A DNA stretch of 64,000 nucleotides from Pigmentiphaga sp. NML030171 (GTDB lineage Bacteria; Pseudomonadota; Gammaproteobacteria; Burkholderiales; Burkholderiaceae_B): NCBI RefSeq assembly GCF_002188635.1, contig NZ_NINX01000051.1, forward strand, positions 62,001 to 126,000, in the 5' to 3' direction. A model generated the notes under the pieces. That model was not told the DNA's origin. It saw only the letters and a list, made by a program, of their open reading frames with translations, and made no database searches. The position numbers and the translations under genes were made by a program. Shown one piece after another: positions 25,926-33,812 of this stretch (the stretch's first letter is position 1; each line of letters begins with the position of its first letter).

Positions 25926-26621
25926 CTACTGCGCCGCGGCGGATGCCGCGCCACGGGCGTCGAACCGGCCCTCGTACAGCTTGTCGCCGAACTGCTGGGC
26001 CGTCTCGTCCAGCCTGACCCGCGCGGCGCCCGCGAACGGCTGGCGCGCGGCCAGCACGGTGCCGACATCCATGGTTTCGTAGGCGTGGAGGATATCCTTG
26101 CCCACGGCATACAGCTGGGCGTTCTTCGCCTCGCACTGGCCGATCGCGGTGCGCTGCGCCGACGTCTCCGACGCCAGGCGCTGGCGTTCGGCCTCCGATG
26201 CCCGGGCCATCTTCAGCAGTTCGTCGTAGGCGTTGCGGTACTGGGCGACCTGAGCGCCCGCCTTCTCCAGGGCGGCCTCGGCCTGTTCCTTGAGCTGCAC
26301 GCTGTCATCGCGAGCCTTCTGCCGCGACTCGCGCTCGGCCGCCAGTTGGGCCTTGGCGCGCGACAGTTCCTCCTTCATCGCCGCCAGTTCGTCGGACTTG
26401 GCCGGCGCCGCGGCGGGCCCCTGGCCGGCCTTGAGCGCAGCCAGTTCGTTCTGCGCCTGCTGGAGCTGGGAGGTCGTGATGCGCAGCTGGGCCCGCAAAC
26501 GTTCCTCCATGCTTGGTGCCTGCTGGGCCTGGACGCCGCCGGCGGCGGCGAGCAGCAGCGCCGCCGCGCAGGCGGCGCGGCGCCCTGCGGCCGCCGACGG
26601 CACTATGGATGCGAAATGCAC
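25926..26621 (-). CDS. exported coiled-coil protein of unknown function
   Basis: 231 residues from a GTG at 26621 with a near-perfect AAGGAG upstream. The signal peptide (ACAAALLLAAAGGVQAQQAP) is followed by a long coiled coil from about residue 40 to 150 (LRITTSQLQQAQNELAALKA, KEELSRAKAQLAAERESRQK, QAEAALEKAGAQVAQYRNAY). A short globular C-terminus with ILHAYETMDVGTVLAARQPF follows. No family was recognised beyond a general resemblance to periplasmic coiled-coil scaffolds. It is 10 bases after the porin gene and in the same operon. It may link envelope parts of the system, by analogy with YbgF/CpoB beside Tol-Pal; this is inference. Confidence 0.75.
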   Translation of the reverse strand: MHFASIVPSAAAGRRAACAAALLLAAAGGVQAQQAPSMEERLRAQLRITTSQLQQAQNELAALKAGQGPAAAPAKSDELAAMKEELSRAKAQLAAERESRQKARDDSVQLKEQAEAALEKAGAQVAQYRNAYDELLKMARASEAERQRLASETSAQRTAIGQCEAKNAQLYAVGKDILHAYETMDVGTVLAARQPFAGAARVRLDETAQQFGDKLYEGRFDARGAASAAAQ

Positions 26622-26631
26622 GTCGTTCTCC

Positions 26632-28512
26632 TTAGAAGCGGGCGTTGAACTCGACCTGCAGCATGTCGACGGAGAACGGCGCGCCGTAGACTTCCTTGGT
26701 CGACATCCAGCGGCCGGTGAACCAGGTGTTCTTGTCGATGGCGTACGAACCGCCCACGTAGTAGCCCTTGGCGTTCGTTCCCCCCAGGTGGAAGGACGAA
26801 TCGTTGTAGGCGTCCGGCAGGGCATCGGGCTCGATGCGCTTGTAGCCGGCCAGCAGGTTCCAGTCGCCGCGCGCGACCGGCGCGGGCTTGCCGAACGTGA
26901 CCTGCAGCATGTAGGCGTTGGCGCCGCTCCTGAAGTCCGAACGCCCGGTGCCGCCCGTGCCGCCGAAGTTGTTGACGATGCCGCCGCCCGAGCGGGTCCA
27001 CATTTCGTCGGCGTCATAGGCCAGGTTGCGGATGTAGTTCGCATCCAGCCTGAGTCCGTAGCCGCCGGCGACCTTGGTGTCCCAGCGCAAGTTCAGGTCC
27101 AGCAACTGGAACTTGGACGCCAGTCCGACGTATTGCGGCATCTTCGTGTTGGCGGGATCCAGCGGATCGAGCGAGATATTGCGCAACAGCATCAGCGTGT
27201 TGCCCTTCTGCATGAAGGCGGGACGCGACCAGTCGGTGCTGCAATGGTCGGCGCCGGCATACAGGGCGCAGGGCTGCGACACCTTGCCGCTGATGTTGCG
27301 GAAGTCGTAGTACGCCACCGCGCCGCGCAGGCGGTTGTCCTCGTTCACCTTCCAGTTCGAACCGATCTGCGCGCCGATCAGCCACTTGTTGTGGCTGCGC
27401 GCCTTGTCCTGGCTGGTGCCCGGGAAGCTGTCCGATGAATACTCCAGCGGAATCAGGCCCAGGCTGCCGAACAGCGACACGTCCGGATTCGCCGCGAACG
27501 GCCGCTCGGCCTTCACCGCCAGGCCATCGAAATTCAGGTCCGACGAGAACAGGGTGTCGGACGAAAAGAAGGGATTGCCGAAACGGCCGCCCACCACCGT
27601 CAGCCAGTCGAGCGGCTTGTGCGCCAGGTAGGCCTGGTCCAGCCAGACGTTCTTCTTGCCCAGGCCGCCCCCCAGTGTCTGGGTGGTCGACACCGGGCTT
27701 TCGTCGCTGCCGGTGGCCAGCCTCACGCCCACTTCGGTCCGGTCCGAGAGGTCGGCGTAGACGCCCAGCCGGGCTCGGGCGCGGAACACGTTCTTGCGGT
27801 TCTCGCGGGTGTTGATGGTGTTGGGCAGCGACAGATTGGTGTTGCCGTTGACGTCATAGCCGCTGCCCCGGTTGATCGCGGCCCAGTCCACCTCGATGTT
27901 GCTGTTGCCGTCCGAATAGAAGCGCGATTCGTTGCGCACGCGCATGTCGCCCTCGATGCGGATGCGCTTGGTCCACTCGGGCGTCTCGTTGGGGGCCGCC
28001 CAGCCCTCGGACTTGGCCTGGGCCATGACCTGGCCCTTGATCTCGTCGCGGATCTGGTCGCGCACGGTCTCGGGAATGTACGGGACGCGTACGTCGCCCG
28101 GCTCGGGACGCAGCGCGCCGCCGGCGGCGCCGGCCGTGGCGGCGGTCGCCGCCTGGCGCTGCGCCTGCTGCGCGGCAAGCGCCTCGGTCTGGGCCTGCGC
28201 CAGCAGCGCCTCGCCCACGTCCTTGGCCAGGGCGCCGCTCTGGATCAGGCCGCGGATCAGGCGGACCATCGCGCTTTCATTGGGCGCTGCGGTCTGGGCC
28301 TGGGCCGGGACGGTTCCCAGCAGCCCGACGACCGAGGCAACGGCGGCGGCGATGGCTCGGAGGCCGGGGCGGCCGTGCGTCGCTTGCGCGGCCGGCCGCT
28401 GCGCCCGGCTGTGGCTGCCGCGGGTCGCGCGGCGATCGGATGCTGTCGATTGATTCATGAGCGAATTCACGGAATGGGGTGGAAACGGATGGGGTTGTGG
28501 CGACGCACTCAT
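26632..28512 (-). CDS. putative outer-membrane porin with coiled N-terminal segment
   Basis: 626 residues. A long positively charged leader precedes the signal core (AIAAAVASVVGLLGTVPAQA). A helical, Gln/Ala-rich part follows (about residues 85-130), then a beta-rich region from WTKRIRIEGDMRVRNESRFY to the last residue Phe (DMLQVEFNARF), as expected for a BAM substrate. The build matches the putative-porin family often found with ExbBD-TonB genes. The start overlaps the TonB stop by 4 bases (ATGA); an internal ATG at 28458 would give a more usual signal length. It may be the outer-membrane partner driven by this TonB, although no classical TonB box or plug was seen. Confidence 0.85.
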   Translation of the reverse strand: MSASPQPHPFPPHSVNSLMNQSTASDRRATRGSHSRAQRPAAQATHGRPGLRAIAAAVASVVGLLGTVPAQAQTAAPNESAMVRLIRGLIQSGALAKDVGEALLAQAQTEALAAQQAQRQAATAATAGAAGGALRPEPGDVRVPYIPETVRDQIRDEIKGQVMAQAKSEGWAAPNETPEWTKRIRIEGDMRVRNESRFYSDGNSNIEVDWAAINRGSGYDVNGNTNLSLPNTINTRENRKNVFRARARLGVYADLSDRTEVGVRLATGSDESPVSTTQTLGGGLGKKNVWLDQAYLAHKPLDWLTVVGGRFGNPFFSSDTLFSSDLNFDGLAVKAERPFAANPDVSLFGSLGLIPLEYSSDSFPGTSQDKARSHNKWLIGAQIGSNWKVNEDNRLRGAVAYYDFRNISGKVSQPCALYAGADHCSTDWSRPAFMQKGNTLMLLRNISLDPLDPANTKMPQYVGLASKFQLLDLNLRWDTKVAGGYGLRLDANYIRNLAYDADEMWTRSGGGIVNNFGGTGGTGRSDFRSGANAYMLQVTFGKPAPVARGDWNLLAGYKRIEPDALPDAYNDSSFHLGGTNAKGYYVGGSYAIDKNTWFTGRWMSTKEVYGAPFSVDMLQVEFNARF

Positions 28513-29225
28513 GACGGACGCTGTCCCTTCATGGTGAGCCGCATCGGATAACGCATCGAGGCGGGGGGCCGCTCGTCGGAGATGTCTCCTTCGCGCACGA
28601 CGTCCAGAACAGCCTTGTCGACCTCGGGATCGCCGCTGCTCTTCACCAGTTGGACCTTCGCCACCTGGCCATCCGCGGTCAACCAGAAGTCAATGCGTAT
28701 ATCCTGGAACGCCAGGTTGCGCGTACGCGGGTCACGCCCCAGCAACCGCTGCAAGGCATTCGAGTAGTAGGAGGAATAGGCGGCATTGCCGAGCCCTCCG
28801 CGCCCCGCTCCCGAGGATCCGCCACCGCGGCCGGCCGCCACGCCGAAAGCATCCGAGCCGGCCTGGGCGGCGCCGTCGATGGTGACGGGATCGCCCAGGT
28901 CCTGCGACGGGCTCGGCGGCGCGTCTTCCGGCGGCGCATCCAGCGGTTCGATGGGCGTGGGCTCGGGCTCGACGACTTCCGGCTTGATCTCCGGTTCAGG
29001 CTCGGGCAATTTTTCCGGCTCGGGTGGCGGCGGAGGCGGCGGGGGCAGCATCAGCATCGGGGTTGCCGCCACTTCGCGCTTGGTACTGGCGGTATCGGCA
29101 AGCAGATACCACAGCAACCCGGCAAGAATGGCCGCCACGCCCAACCCGATGACGAGCCCGCCCCAGCGCCGCCACAGGCGGCTGCCTGGCGAGGCCGGGC
29201 GAGAGACGGGATCACGACTGGTCAC
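28509..29225 (-). CDS. TonB-family energy transducer
   Basis: 238 residues from a GTG at 29225 with AGGAGAG upstream. One N-terminal membrane helix (GLVIGLGVAAILAGLLWYLL), a Pro-rich periplasmic spacer (eight consecutive Pro, then EPEKLPEPEPEIKPEVVEPE), a Gly/Ser-rich linker, and a C-terminal TonB domain (NLAFQDIRIDFWLTADGQVA, VQLVKSSGDPEVDKAVLDVV). It transmits the ExbB-ExbD proton-driven motion to an outer-membrane protein. It follows exbD by 10 bases. The C-terminal domain resembles those of the two exported proteins at 49099-49743 and 49944-50444. Confidence 0.9.
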   Translation of the reverse strand: MTSRDPVSRPASPGSRLWRRWGGLVIGLGVAAILAGLLWYLLADTASTKREVAATPMLMLPPPPPPPPEPEKLPEPEPEIKPEVVEPEPTPIEPLDAPPEDAPPSPSQDLGDPVTIDGAAQAGSDAFGVAAGRGGGSSGAGRGGLGNAAYSSYYSNALQRLLGRDPRTRNLAFQDIRIDFWLTADGQVAKVQLVKSSGDPEVDKAVLDVVREGDISDERPPASMRYPMRLTMKGQRPS

Positions 29226-29235
29226 ATTGCTCTCC

Positions 29236-29646
29236 TCAGGCCGGCTTGCCCGTCACCAGGCCGACCTGGTTGAGCTCGATCCGGCGCAGCAGGTCGAGCA
29301 CTTCGACCACCTTCGCGTACTGGACCGAGGCATCGCCGCGGACGATCACCGGGAAGTCGGGCGACAGCGCCTTCTCCGTGCGCAACCGCTCTTCCAGTTC
29401 GGGCAGCGTGACCGGATAGGCATCCAGGAACACCTGGCCGGCGTTGTCGATGGTGATGGCCTTGGTCTTGGGCTTTTCCAGCGGGACCGAGGCGCTCGCC
29501 TTGGGCAGGTCCACGCGGATGCCCGGGATGCTGGCGTTGCTGGTCAGGATGAAGATGACCAGCACCACCAGCAGCACGTCGACGAAGGGCGTGATGTTGA
29601 TGCCGTTGGCACGCTTCTTGGTGCCGAACTTGACTGCGGTTGCCAT
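29236..29646 (-). CDS. exbD: ExbD/TolR-family proton-channel subunit
   Basis: 136 residues from the ATG at 29646 (GGAG 9-12 bases upstream; a TTG at 29664 overlapping the exbB stop is possible but less likely). The membrane helix carries the essential Asp in NGINITPFVDVLLVVLVIFI, followed by a periplasmic ExbD domain (VFLDAYPVTLPELEERLRTE, VIVRGDASVQYAKVVEVLDL). It works with ExbB to use the proton gradient for TonB. Located between the exbB fusion and tonB. Confidence 0.95.
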   Translation of the reverse strand: MATAVKFGTKKRANGINITPFVDVLLVVLVIFILTSNASIPGIRVDLPKASASVPLEKPKTKAITIDNAGQVFLDAYPVTLPELEERLRTEKALSPDFPVIVRGDASVQYAKVVEVLDLLRRIELNQVGLVTGKPA

Positions 29647-29660
29647 GGTCGCCCGCTCCG

Positions 29661-31460
29661 TCAAGCGCGCTGCAAGGCGGGGCGGACCTGGCGGCCCGCG
29701 CCCTGCTCTTCGGCCAGGCGCGTGGAGAACTCATCCACGAACACGGCCATGTCGGCGCCGATGGCTTCCGAACGCGAGGCCAGCCAGTTGTAGCCGAACA
29801 GCGCGGGGATCGCGACGCCCAGGCCGGCCGCGGTACACAAGAGCGCGGCCGCCATGCCCGGCGCGACGGAGTTGATGTCGACCGCGCCCGCCATGGCCGC
29901 GACCACGAACACCAGCATGATCCCGATCACCGTGCCGAACAGGCCCACGTAAGGCGCGCCTTCGATGGTGGTCGAGAGCCAGTTCATGCGCTTGGACATG
30001 CGTTCGTTCTCGCGCACCATCACGCCGTCCATCGCGGCGCGGATGGCGCCGATGGTGGCATCCGACACGGCGTTGATGTCGTAGCCGCGTTCCTGGCGGC
30101 GACGCATTTCCTCGATCGCCACTTCATACAGGCGCCACAGCGACGAATCCTGCTTGACGTCTTCCGGCACGCGATTGCTGTTGGCCAGGCTGTCGAGCGG
30201 CGCGCCGGCCGCCTCGCGGAAGAAAGCCATGAACGAGCCGTTGGCGCGCGACATGGCGCCATAGCTGCGACCCTTGCCGATCATGATGGCCCAAGAGACC
30301 AGCATCATCAGGCCCAGGATGGCCACGACCACCCAGGCATCCAGCGGCATGGCGGCCAGGATGAAACCGAAGTGGCTCTTGCCTGCCTGCTGCTCGTCGG
30401 CGCCGAACGCCGTCAGGCGCGAATCGGCGCCCTGCGAGATCGCGTCGGCCAGGATCAGCGCGTCGGGACGGGCAGCCTTGGACAGGCGCAGTTCATCGAT
30501 GGCACCGGTGAACGGCGCCAGCGCCTGGCCGGAAGCCGCCTGGCCGGGCGCCGCGGAGCGGGCGATGTCGCCGCCGACCGCGGCCGAGGCGTTGAACGCG
30601 GGTAGGCTGGCGGCGATAGCCGCGGCCTGTCGGCCCGCGACGAACAGCACGACATTGCCGGCATCGGCCTTGACCGCGATGTGCGACCACTGGCCTGCCT
30701 GGATCGGCTGGCCGGGGGCGCTGCGCCGGCCATTGACCTGTACGAACGGCACCCCCTGATCCACGCCCACGATGAATTCGCTGGCGCCTTCGCGGCGGAC
30801 GTAAAGAGCCTGCTCGGCGCCGAGCTGGTCGGGACGCACCCAGGCGGAGAACGTGAAAGGCGCGCCGGCCTGCAGCGACAGCGACGGCGAAGCCGGCAAC
30901 ATGAGCGGCGCGACGCCTAGCTGGGCACCCTTGCCGATGACAGTGCCGTCGACACTGACCACGGCGGTCTGCGCATGGTTGCCGTAGGCGGTGGTGTCGC
31001 GCGCCGGCACGTTGGCCTCGGCGAAGTGGTAGACCAGCGTGTAGTCCGGATCGAAAGTCAGCTGGCCATTGGCCGAGGCCGGCGCCTTCGGATTGCCGTA
31101 GTACATCCACAGCTGCTGCGCGGCGCCGGCCGAGACGTTGGGTACGTCGACCCAGATCAGCGCGATACCCAGCAAGGGATCGAATTGCTCGACCTGGTGG
31201 TTGAGCACGGTCTTGTCGTCGCCCGCGACGAAGCGCAGGTCGGCGCCGTTCTCGCCCACGCCCTCGAAACTGAAGTTGCCGGTATGCAGGCGGACCAGCA
31301 CGGGGGTGCGGCCGGCCTCGCCGCCCAGGGCGGCGCCCTGCGGCGTGGCGTCGATGGTGATGGGCTTGCGGTAGGCCCAGTCGGGCTGCCACCAGGCCTG
31401 CGCCAGGCCGGGCAGGACCGCGCTCAGCATCGTGAGCGCGAGAAGCAGAATGCGTCGCAT
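29661..31460 (-). CDS. exbB: DUF2341-LamG-ExbB fusion (MotA/TolQ/ExbB proton channel)
   Basis: 599 residues, more than twice a normal ExbB. Order: signal peptide (ILLLALTMLSAVLPGLAQA), a DUF2341 domain at about 25-125 (WWQPDWAYRKPITIDA, LRFVAGDDKTVLNHQVEQFD, LWMYYGNPKAP), a LamG/concanavalin-like domain at about 160-315 (LQAGAPFTFSAWVRPDQLGA, WSHIAVKADAGNVVLFVAGR), then a membrane helix near 375 (DAWVVVAILGLMMLVSWAIM) and two more in the ExbB channel domain (GAPYVGLFGTVIGIMLVFVV, GMAAALLCTAAGLGVAIPAL). The periplasmic part may sense or bind a glycan or protein and link it to proton flow. The ATG at 31460 has GGAGAG upstream; an upstream ATG at 31493 has none. Confidence 0.9.
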   Translation of the reverse strand: MRRILLLALTMLSAVLPGLAQAWWQPDWAYRKPITIDATPQGAALGGEAGRTPVLVRLHTGNFSFEGVGENGADLRFVAGDDKTVLNHQVEQFDPLLGIALIWVDVPNVSAGAAQQLWMYYGNPKAPASANGQLTFDPDYTLVYHFAEANVPARDTTAYGNHAQTAVVSVDGTVIGKGAQLGVAPLMLPASPSLSLQAGAPFTFSAWVRPDQLGAEQALYVRREGASEFIVGVDQGVPFVQVNGRRSAPGQPIQAGQWSHIAVKADAGNVVLFVAGRQAAAIAASLPAFNASAAVGGDIARSAAPGQAASGQALAPFTGAIDELRLSKAARPDALILADAISQGADSRLTAFGADEQQAGKSHFGFILAAMPLDAWVVVAILGLMMLVSWAIMIGKGRSYGAMSRANGSFMAFFREAAGAPLDSLANSNRVPEDVKQDSSLWRLYEVAIEEMRRRQERGYDINAVSDATIGAIRAAMDGVMVRENERMSKRMNWLSTTIEGAPYVGLFGTVIGIMLVFVVAAMAGAVDINSVAPGMAAALLCTAAGLGVAIPALFGYNWLASRSEAIGADMAVFVDEFSTRLAEEQGAGRQVRPALQRA

Positions 31461-31515
31461 GGAAAACTCTCCGGGATCTTTTCTGAAAGACATGAATGGA
31501 AGCGAGTGGCGATGA

Positions 31516-33147
31516 TCAATAACTGGCGTTGATGCTGAAGGTCACGCGCGGATCGTGCTTTTCCGTGCGGGGGCCGTCCCTGAGCGGATAGCCGAAATCC
31601 AGCCGGCCGGACACGCGCTGGCCGATGCGGAAACTGGTTCCGATCCCCACCGAGGCCAGCGTGAAGCGCGACTGCTGCTCCGGCAGCGGGTCCTGCAGGC
31701 GAAGCTGGGCGGCATCCAGGAACGCGTACGCGCGCCAGTTCTCGACCCAGGTTCCGGCCCACTGCAGGGGTTTGGTGCGCCACTCGACCGAACCGACCAG
31801 GCCGTAGTCGCCGGTGGATTCGGCCGACATGTAGCCGCGCACGGAGTTCATGCCGCCGGCGGCGATCTGCTCGCCCGACACCAGCGGCGAATCGGTCATC
31901 TGTCCGGCCAGCCTGAATCCCAGCTGGGATTCGCCGGCGAAGTTGTAGGTCGCGTTGACGTCGGCCTTCAGCACCATGAAGCCAGGCTTGGCCTTGTAGC
32001 GCTTGTAGTTGAATTCCTGCCAATTGCTGCCGTAGCCGAACAGGCTGCGGGTGCCGGTCACGAACGACATGCCCAGCGCGTACTGGCCACGCTCGGTCTG
32101 GCGGAACCCCGAATACGACAGCGTGACCGGCGCGTACTTGAGCGGGACCTCGTCGCCGGTGGCGCCCAGGCGCAATTGTTCCTTATTGCTCTTGAAGTCG
32201 ATGCCCGCGCTGAAGGCGTGCCACCACTCGCCCGCGTTGGGAACGGTGTAGGTGGCCTTCAGGCCGATGGCATGGCCCTTGCCCAGCACCGAGGTACCGC
32301 CCACGGTCGAGACGTTGCTGTCCGAGACGTAGCCCGACGCCTCGAGGCTCCAGTTCGTATCGCGCAGCGGCGCGACGTACGAACCGGACCACACCTTGGT
32401 CTGGTCCAGGTCCTGCGGCGCGCCGAAGAAGCTGAGCGACGCGCTGTGCCCCATCTGCCACAAATTGTCGTGCCCGATGGAGGCCGTGGCCCGCAGCGAC
32501 TTGGTGTCCGGGCTGCGGTCGTTGTTCAGGCCCGCGCTGGCGCGCCACGGGCTGTTGTCCTCCACCTTCAGGTCCACATCCATCGTCCCGGGCAGCTTGC
32601 CCTGCCGGACCAGGGGCATCACCTGCCGGCGGCCGGCCCGGTTCAATTCGGTCAACTGGGCTTGCGCCTTGTTGAAATCGGGGACCTGGCCTTCGGCCAG
32701 CGCCGGCACCTGGTCCCGCACCTCGAGCGGCGACGAATACTCGGCGCCCACGACGCGGACGCGCCCCACCTTGGTCTCGGAAACCTGCAGATAGACGATG
32801 CCGGCCACGACCTGTTGCTCCGGCAGGTCGACATAGACGGATTGGTAGCCCTTGGACTGGTAGGCGGACAACAGCGCGTCGCGCGCGCCTTCCATGTCCT
32901 TGAGCGTACGGCCCGGCCCGAGGAAAGGCGTCACCGCCTTCTCGATGGATCGTACGTCCAGCACCGTGTTGCCACGCACGATGTACTCGTTGATGTCCAC
33001 GCGGCGCTCAGCCCCGCTGGGCGTGTCGGCCGACGGCGCCGCGCCCTGCTCCTGGGCCGGCGCCAGGGCAGGCGTGCCCAGCGAGAGAGCCACCACGCAA
33101 AGGGCCCGCCATGCCGCCGACGGTCCGTTCTTTCTCAGCTCATGCAT
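31516..33147 (-). CDS. TpsB two-partner secretion outer-membrane translocator
   Basis: 543 residues, ShlB/FhaC family. Signal peptide (LCVVALSLGTPALAPAQ), first POTRA at about 40-115 (RVDINEYIVRGNTVLDVRSI), second POTRA at about 120-190 (RVVGAEYSSPLEVRDQVPAL), then a 16-strand-type barrel (LKVEDNSPWRASAGLNNDRS to the end RVTFSINASY, with a terminal aromatic residue). The lid-lock motif GRLDFGYPL is near the end. It should export the TpsA encoded upstream, although 666 bases and a plus-strand gene separate the two genes. Start is uncertain: ATG 33147 was chosen; a frame-open ATG at 33186 has a G-rich site only 3 bases away. Confidence 0.93.
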   Translation of the reverse strand: MHELRKNGPSAAWRALCVVALSLGTPALAPAQEQGAAPSADTPSGAERRVDINEYIVRGNTVLDVRSIEKAVTPFLGPGRTLKDMEGARDALLSAYQSKGYQSVYVDLPEQQVVAGIVYLQVSETKVGRVRVVGAEYSSPLEVRDQVPALAEGQVPDFNKAQAQLTELNRAGRRQVMPLVRQGKLPGTMDVDLKVEDNSPWRASAGLNNDRSPDTKSLRATASIGHDNLWQMGHSASLSFFGAPQDLDQTKVWSGSYVAPLRDTNWSLEASGYVSDSNVSTVGGTSVLGKGHAIGLKATYTVPNAGEWWHAFSAGIDFKSNKEQLRLGATGDEVPLKYAPVTLSYSGFRQTERGQYALGMSFVTGTRSLFGYGSNWQEFNYKRYKAKPGFMVLKADVNATYNFAGESQLGFRLAGQMTDSPLVSGEQIAAGGMNSVRGYMSAESTGDYGLVGSVEWRTKPLQWAGTWVENWRAYAFLDAAQLRLQDPLPEQQSRFTLASVGIGTSFRIGQRVSGRLDFGYPLRDGPRTEKHDPRVTFSINASY

Positions 33148-33269
33148 GTGTCGAATTCGTTTCTCAAGTAGTAGCCTTCGCGGCATCCCCTCCCGGCGTC
33201 ATGCCGGAAGCGGCACGGGGTCCGGGTCGTTCTTTTGCTTAGACGGACGGGGCGGCCCCGGACTGTCGT

Positions 33270-33287
33270 TTGTCATGAAAAGTTCAT
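33270..33287 (+). promoter_or_regulatory. Pho-box-like site in the tpsB/small-gene divergent region
   Basis: TTGTCAT-GAAA-AGTTCAT has the 7+4+7 layout of a PhoB site (consensus CTGTCAT, four AT-rich bases, CTGTCAT-like repeat). It lies 97 bases before the plus-strand gene at 33384 and 123 bases before tpsB, on the opposite strand for the latter. Similar 18-mers occur at 47461-47478 and 50566-50583. Confidence 0.5.
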
Positions 33288-33383
33288 GAAGAAAATCGGC
33301 GGCCGGCGATCTCCCGCGAATGGCGCCGCGGCGAGGTAGAGGGAATCGATGCTGGGTGCTACGCTGGCTACCAGGAGAACGCC

Positions 33384-33749
33384 ATGAACCTGAACCGCCC
33401 CCTGATCCTGTCCCTCGCCACCCTCGCCTGCGCCCTCGTGTCGGGCGCCGCCGCCTCGGCCGCTCCCGACACCGCCGAACCGTCGTGCTTCGATGTCGAA
33501 GTCAACGGCCAGCGCGCGCCTTCCTATGGATGCCTGACGCAGAAGCTGCAGCCCAAGCCCGCGCCGGGAAAGATGGAGGGCGGCCCCGAACTCGCGTCCG
33601 AAGCCATCGTCCAACGCGCTTCCAACCAACTGGGCCTGTTCAACCGCGCGGCCATGGCCAACCGGATGGGCAACACCTTCGGCACCTCGGTCTATCCGCA
33701 ACGGCCACCCACCCCGCAATACGGCAGCCCGATCTTCGGCGCGCCCTGA
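33384..33749 (+). CDS. small secreted protein between tpsB and tpsA
   Basis: 121 residues with a clear signal peptide (LILSLATLACALVSGAAASA) and a strong ribosome site (CAGGAGAACGCC). The mature protein has two Cys about 15 apart (SCFDVEVNGQRAPSYGCLTQ), probably a disulfide, and a Pro/Gly-rich tail (YPQRPPTPQYGSPIFGAP). No known family was recognised. It is on the opposite strand to everything around it, between the TpsA terminator and tpsB, and shares the divergent region and Pho-like site with tpsB. A role as a secreted accessory of the TPS system is inferred from position only. Confidence 0.75.
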   Translation: MNLNRPLILSLATLACALVSGAAASAAPDTAEPSCFDVEVNGQRAPSYGCLTQKLQPKPAPGKMEGGPELASEAIVQRASNQLGLFNRAAMANRMGNTFGTSVYPQRPPTPQYGSPIFGAP

Positions 33750-33750
33750 T

Positions 33751-33793
33751 AAAAAAGCGGCGCGCGGTCCGGAAAACCCGACCCGCGCGCCGC
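33751..33793 (-). terminator. intrinsic terminator of tpsA
   Basis: On the minus strand, GCGGCGCGCGG pairs with CCGCGCGCCGC (11 bp, loop of 15 bases) and is followed at once by TTTTTT. It lies 20 bases after the TpsA stop and next to the end of the convergent small gene. It separates tpsA transcription from the tpsB operon. Confidence 0.88.
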
Positions 33794-33812
33794 CCGGACA
33801 CGGCGGTCTCGC

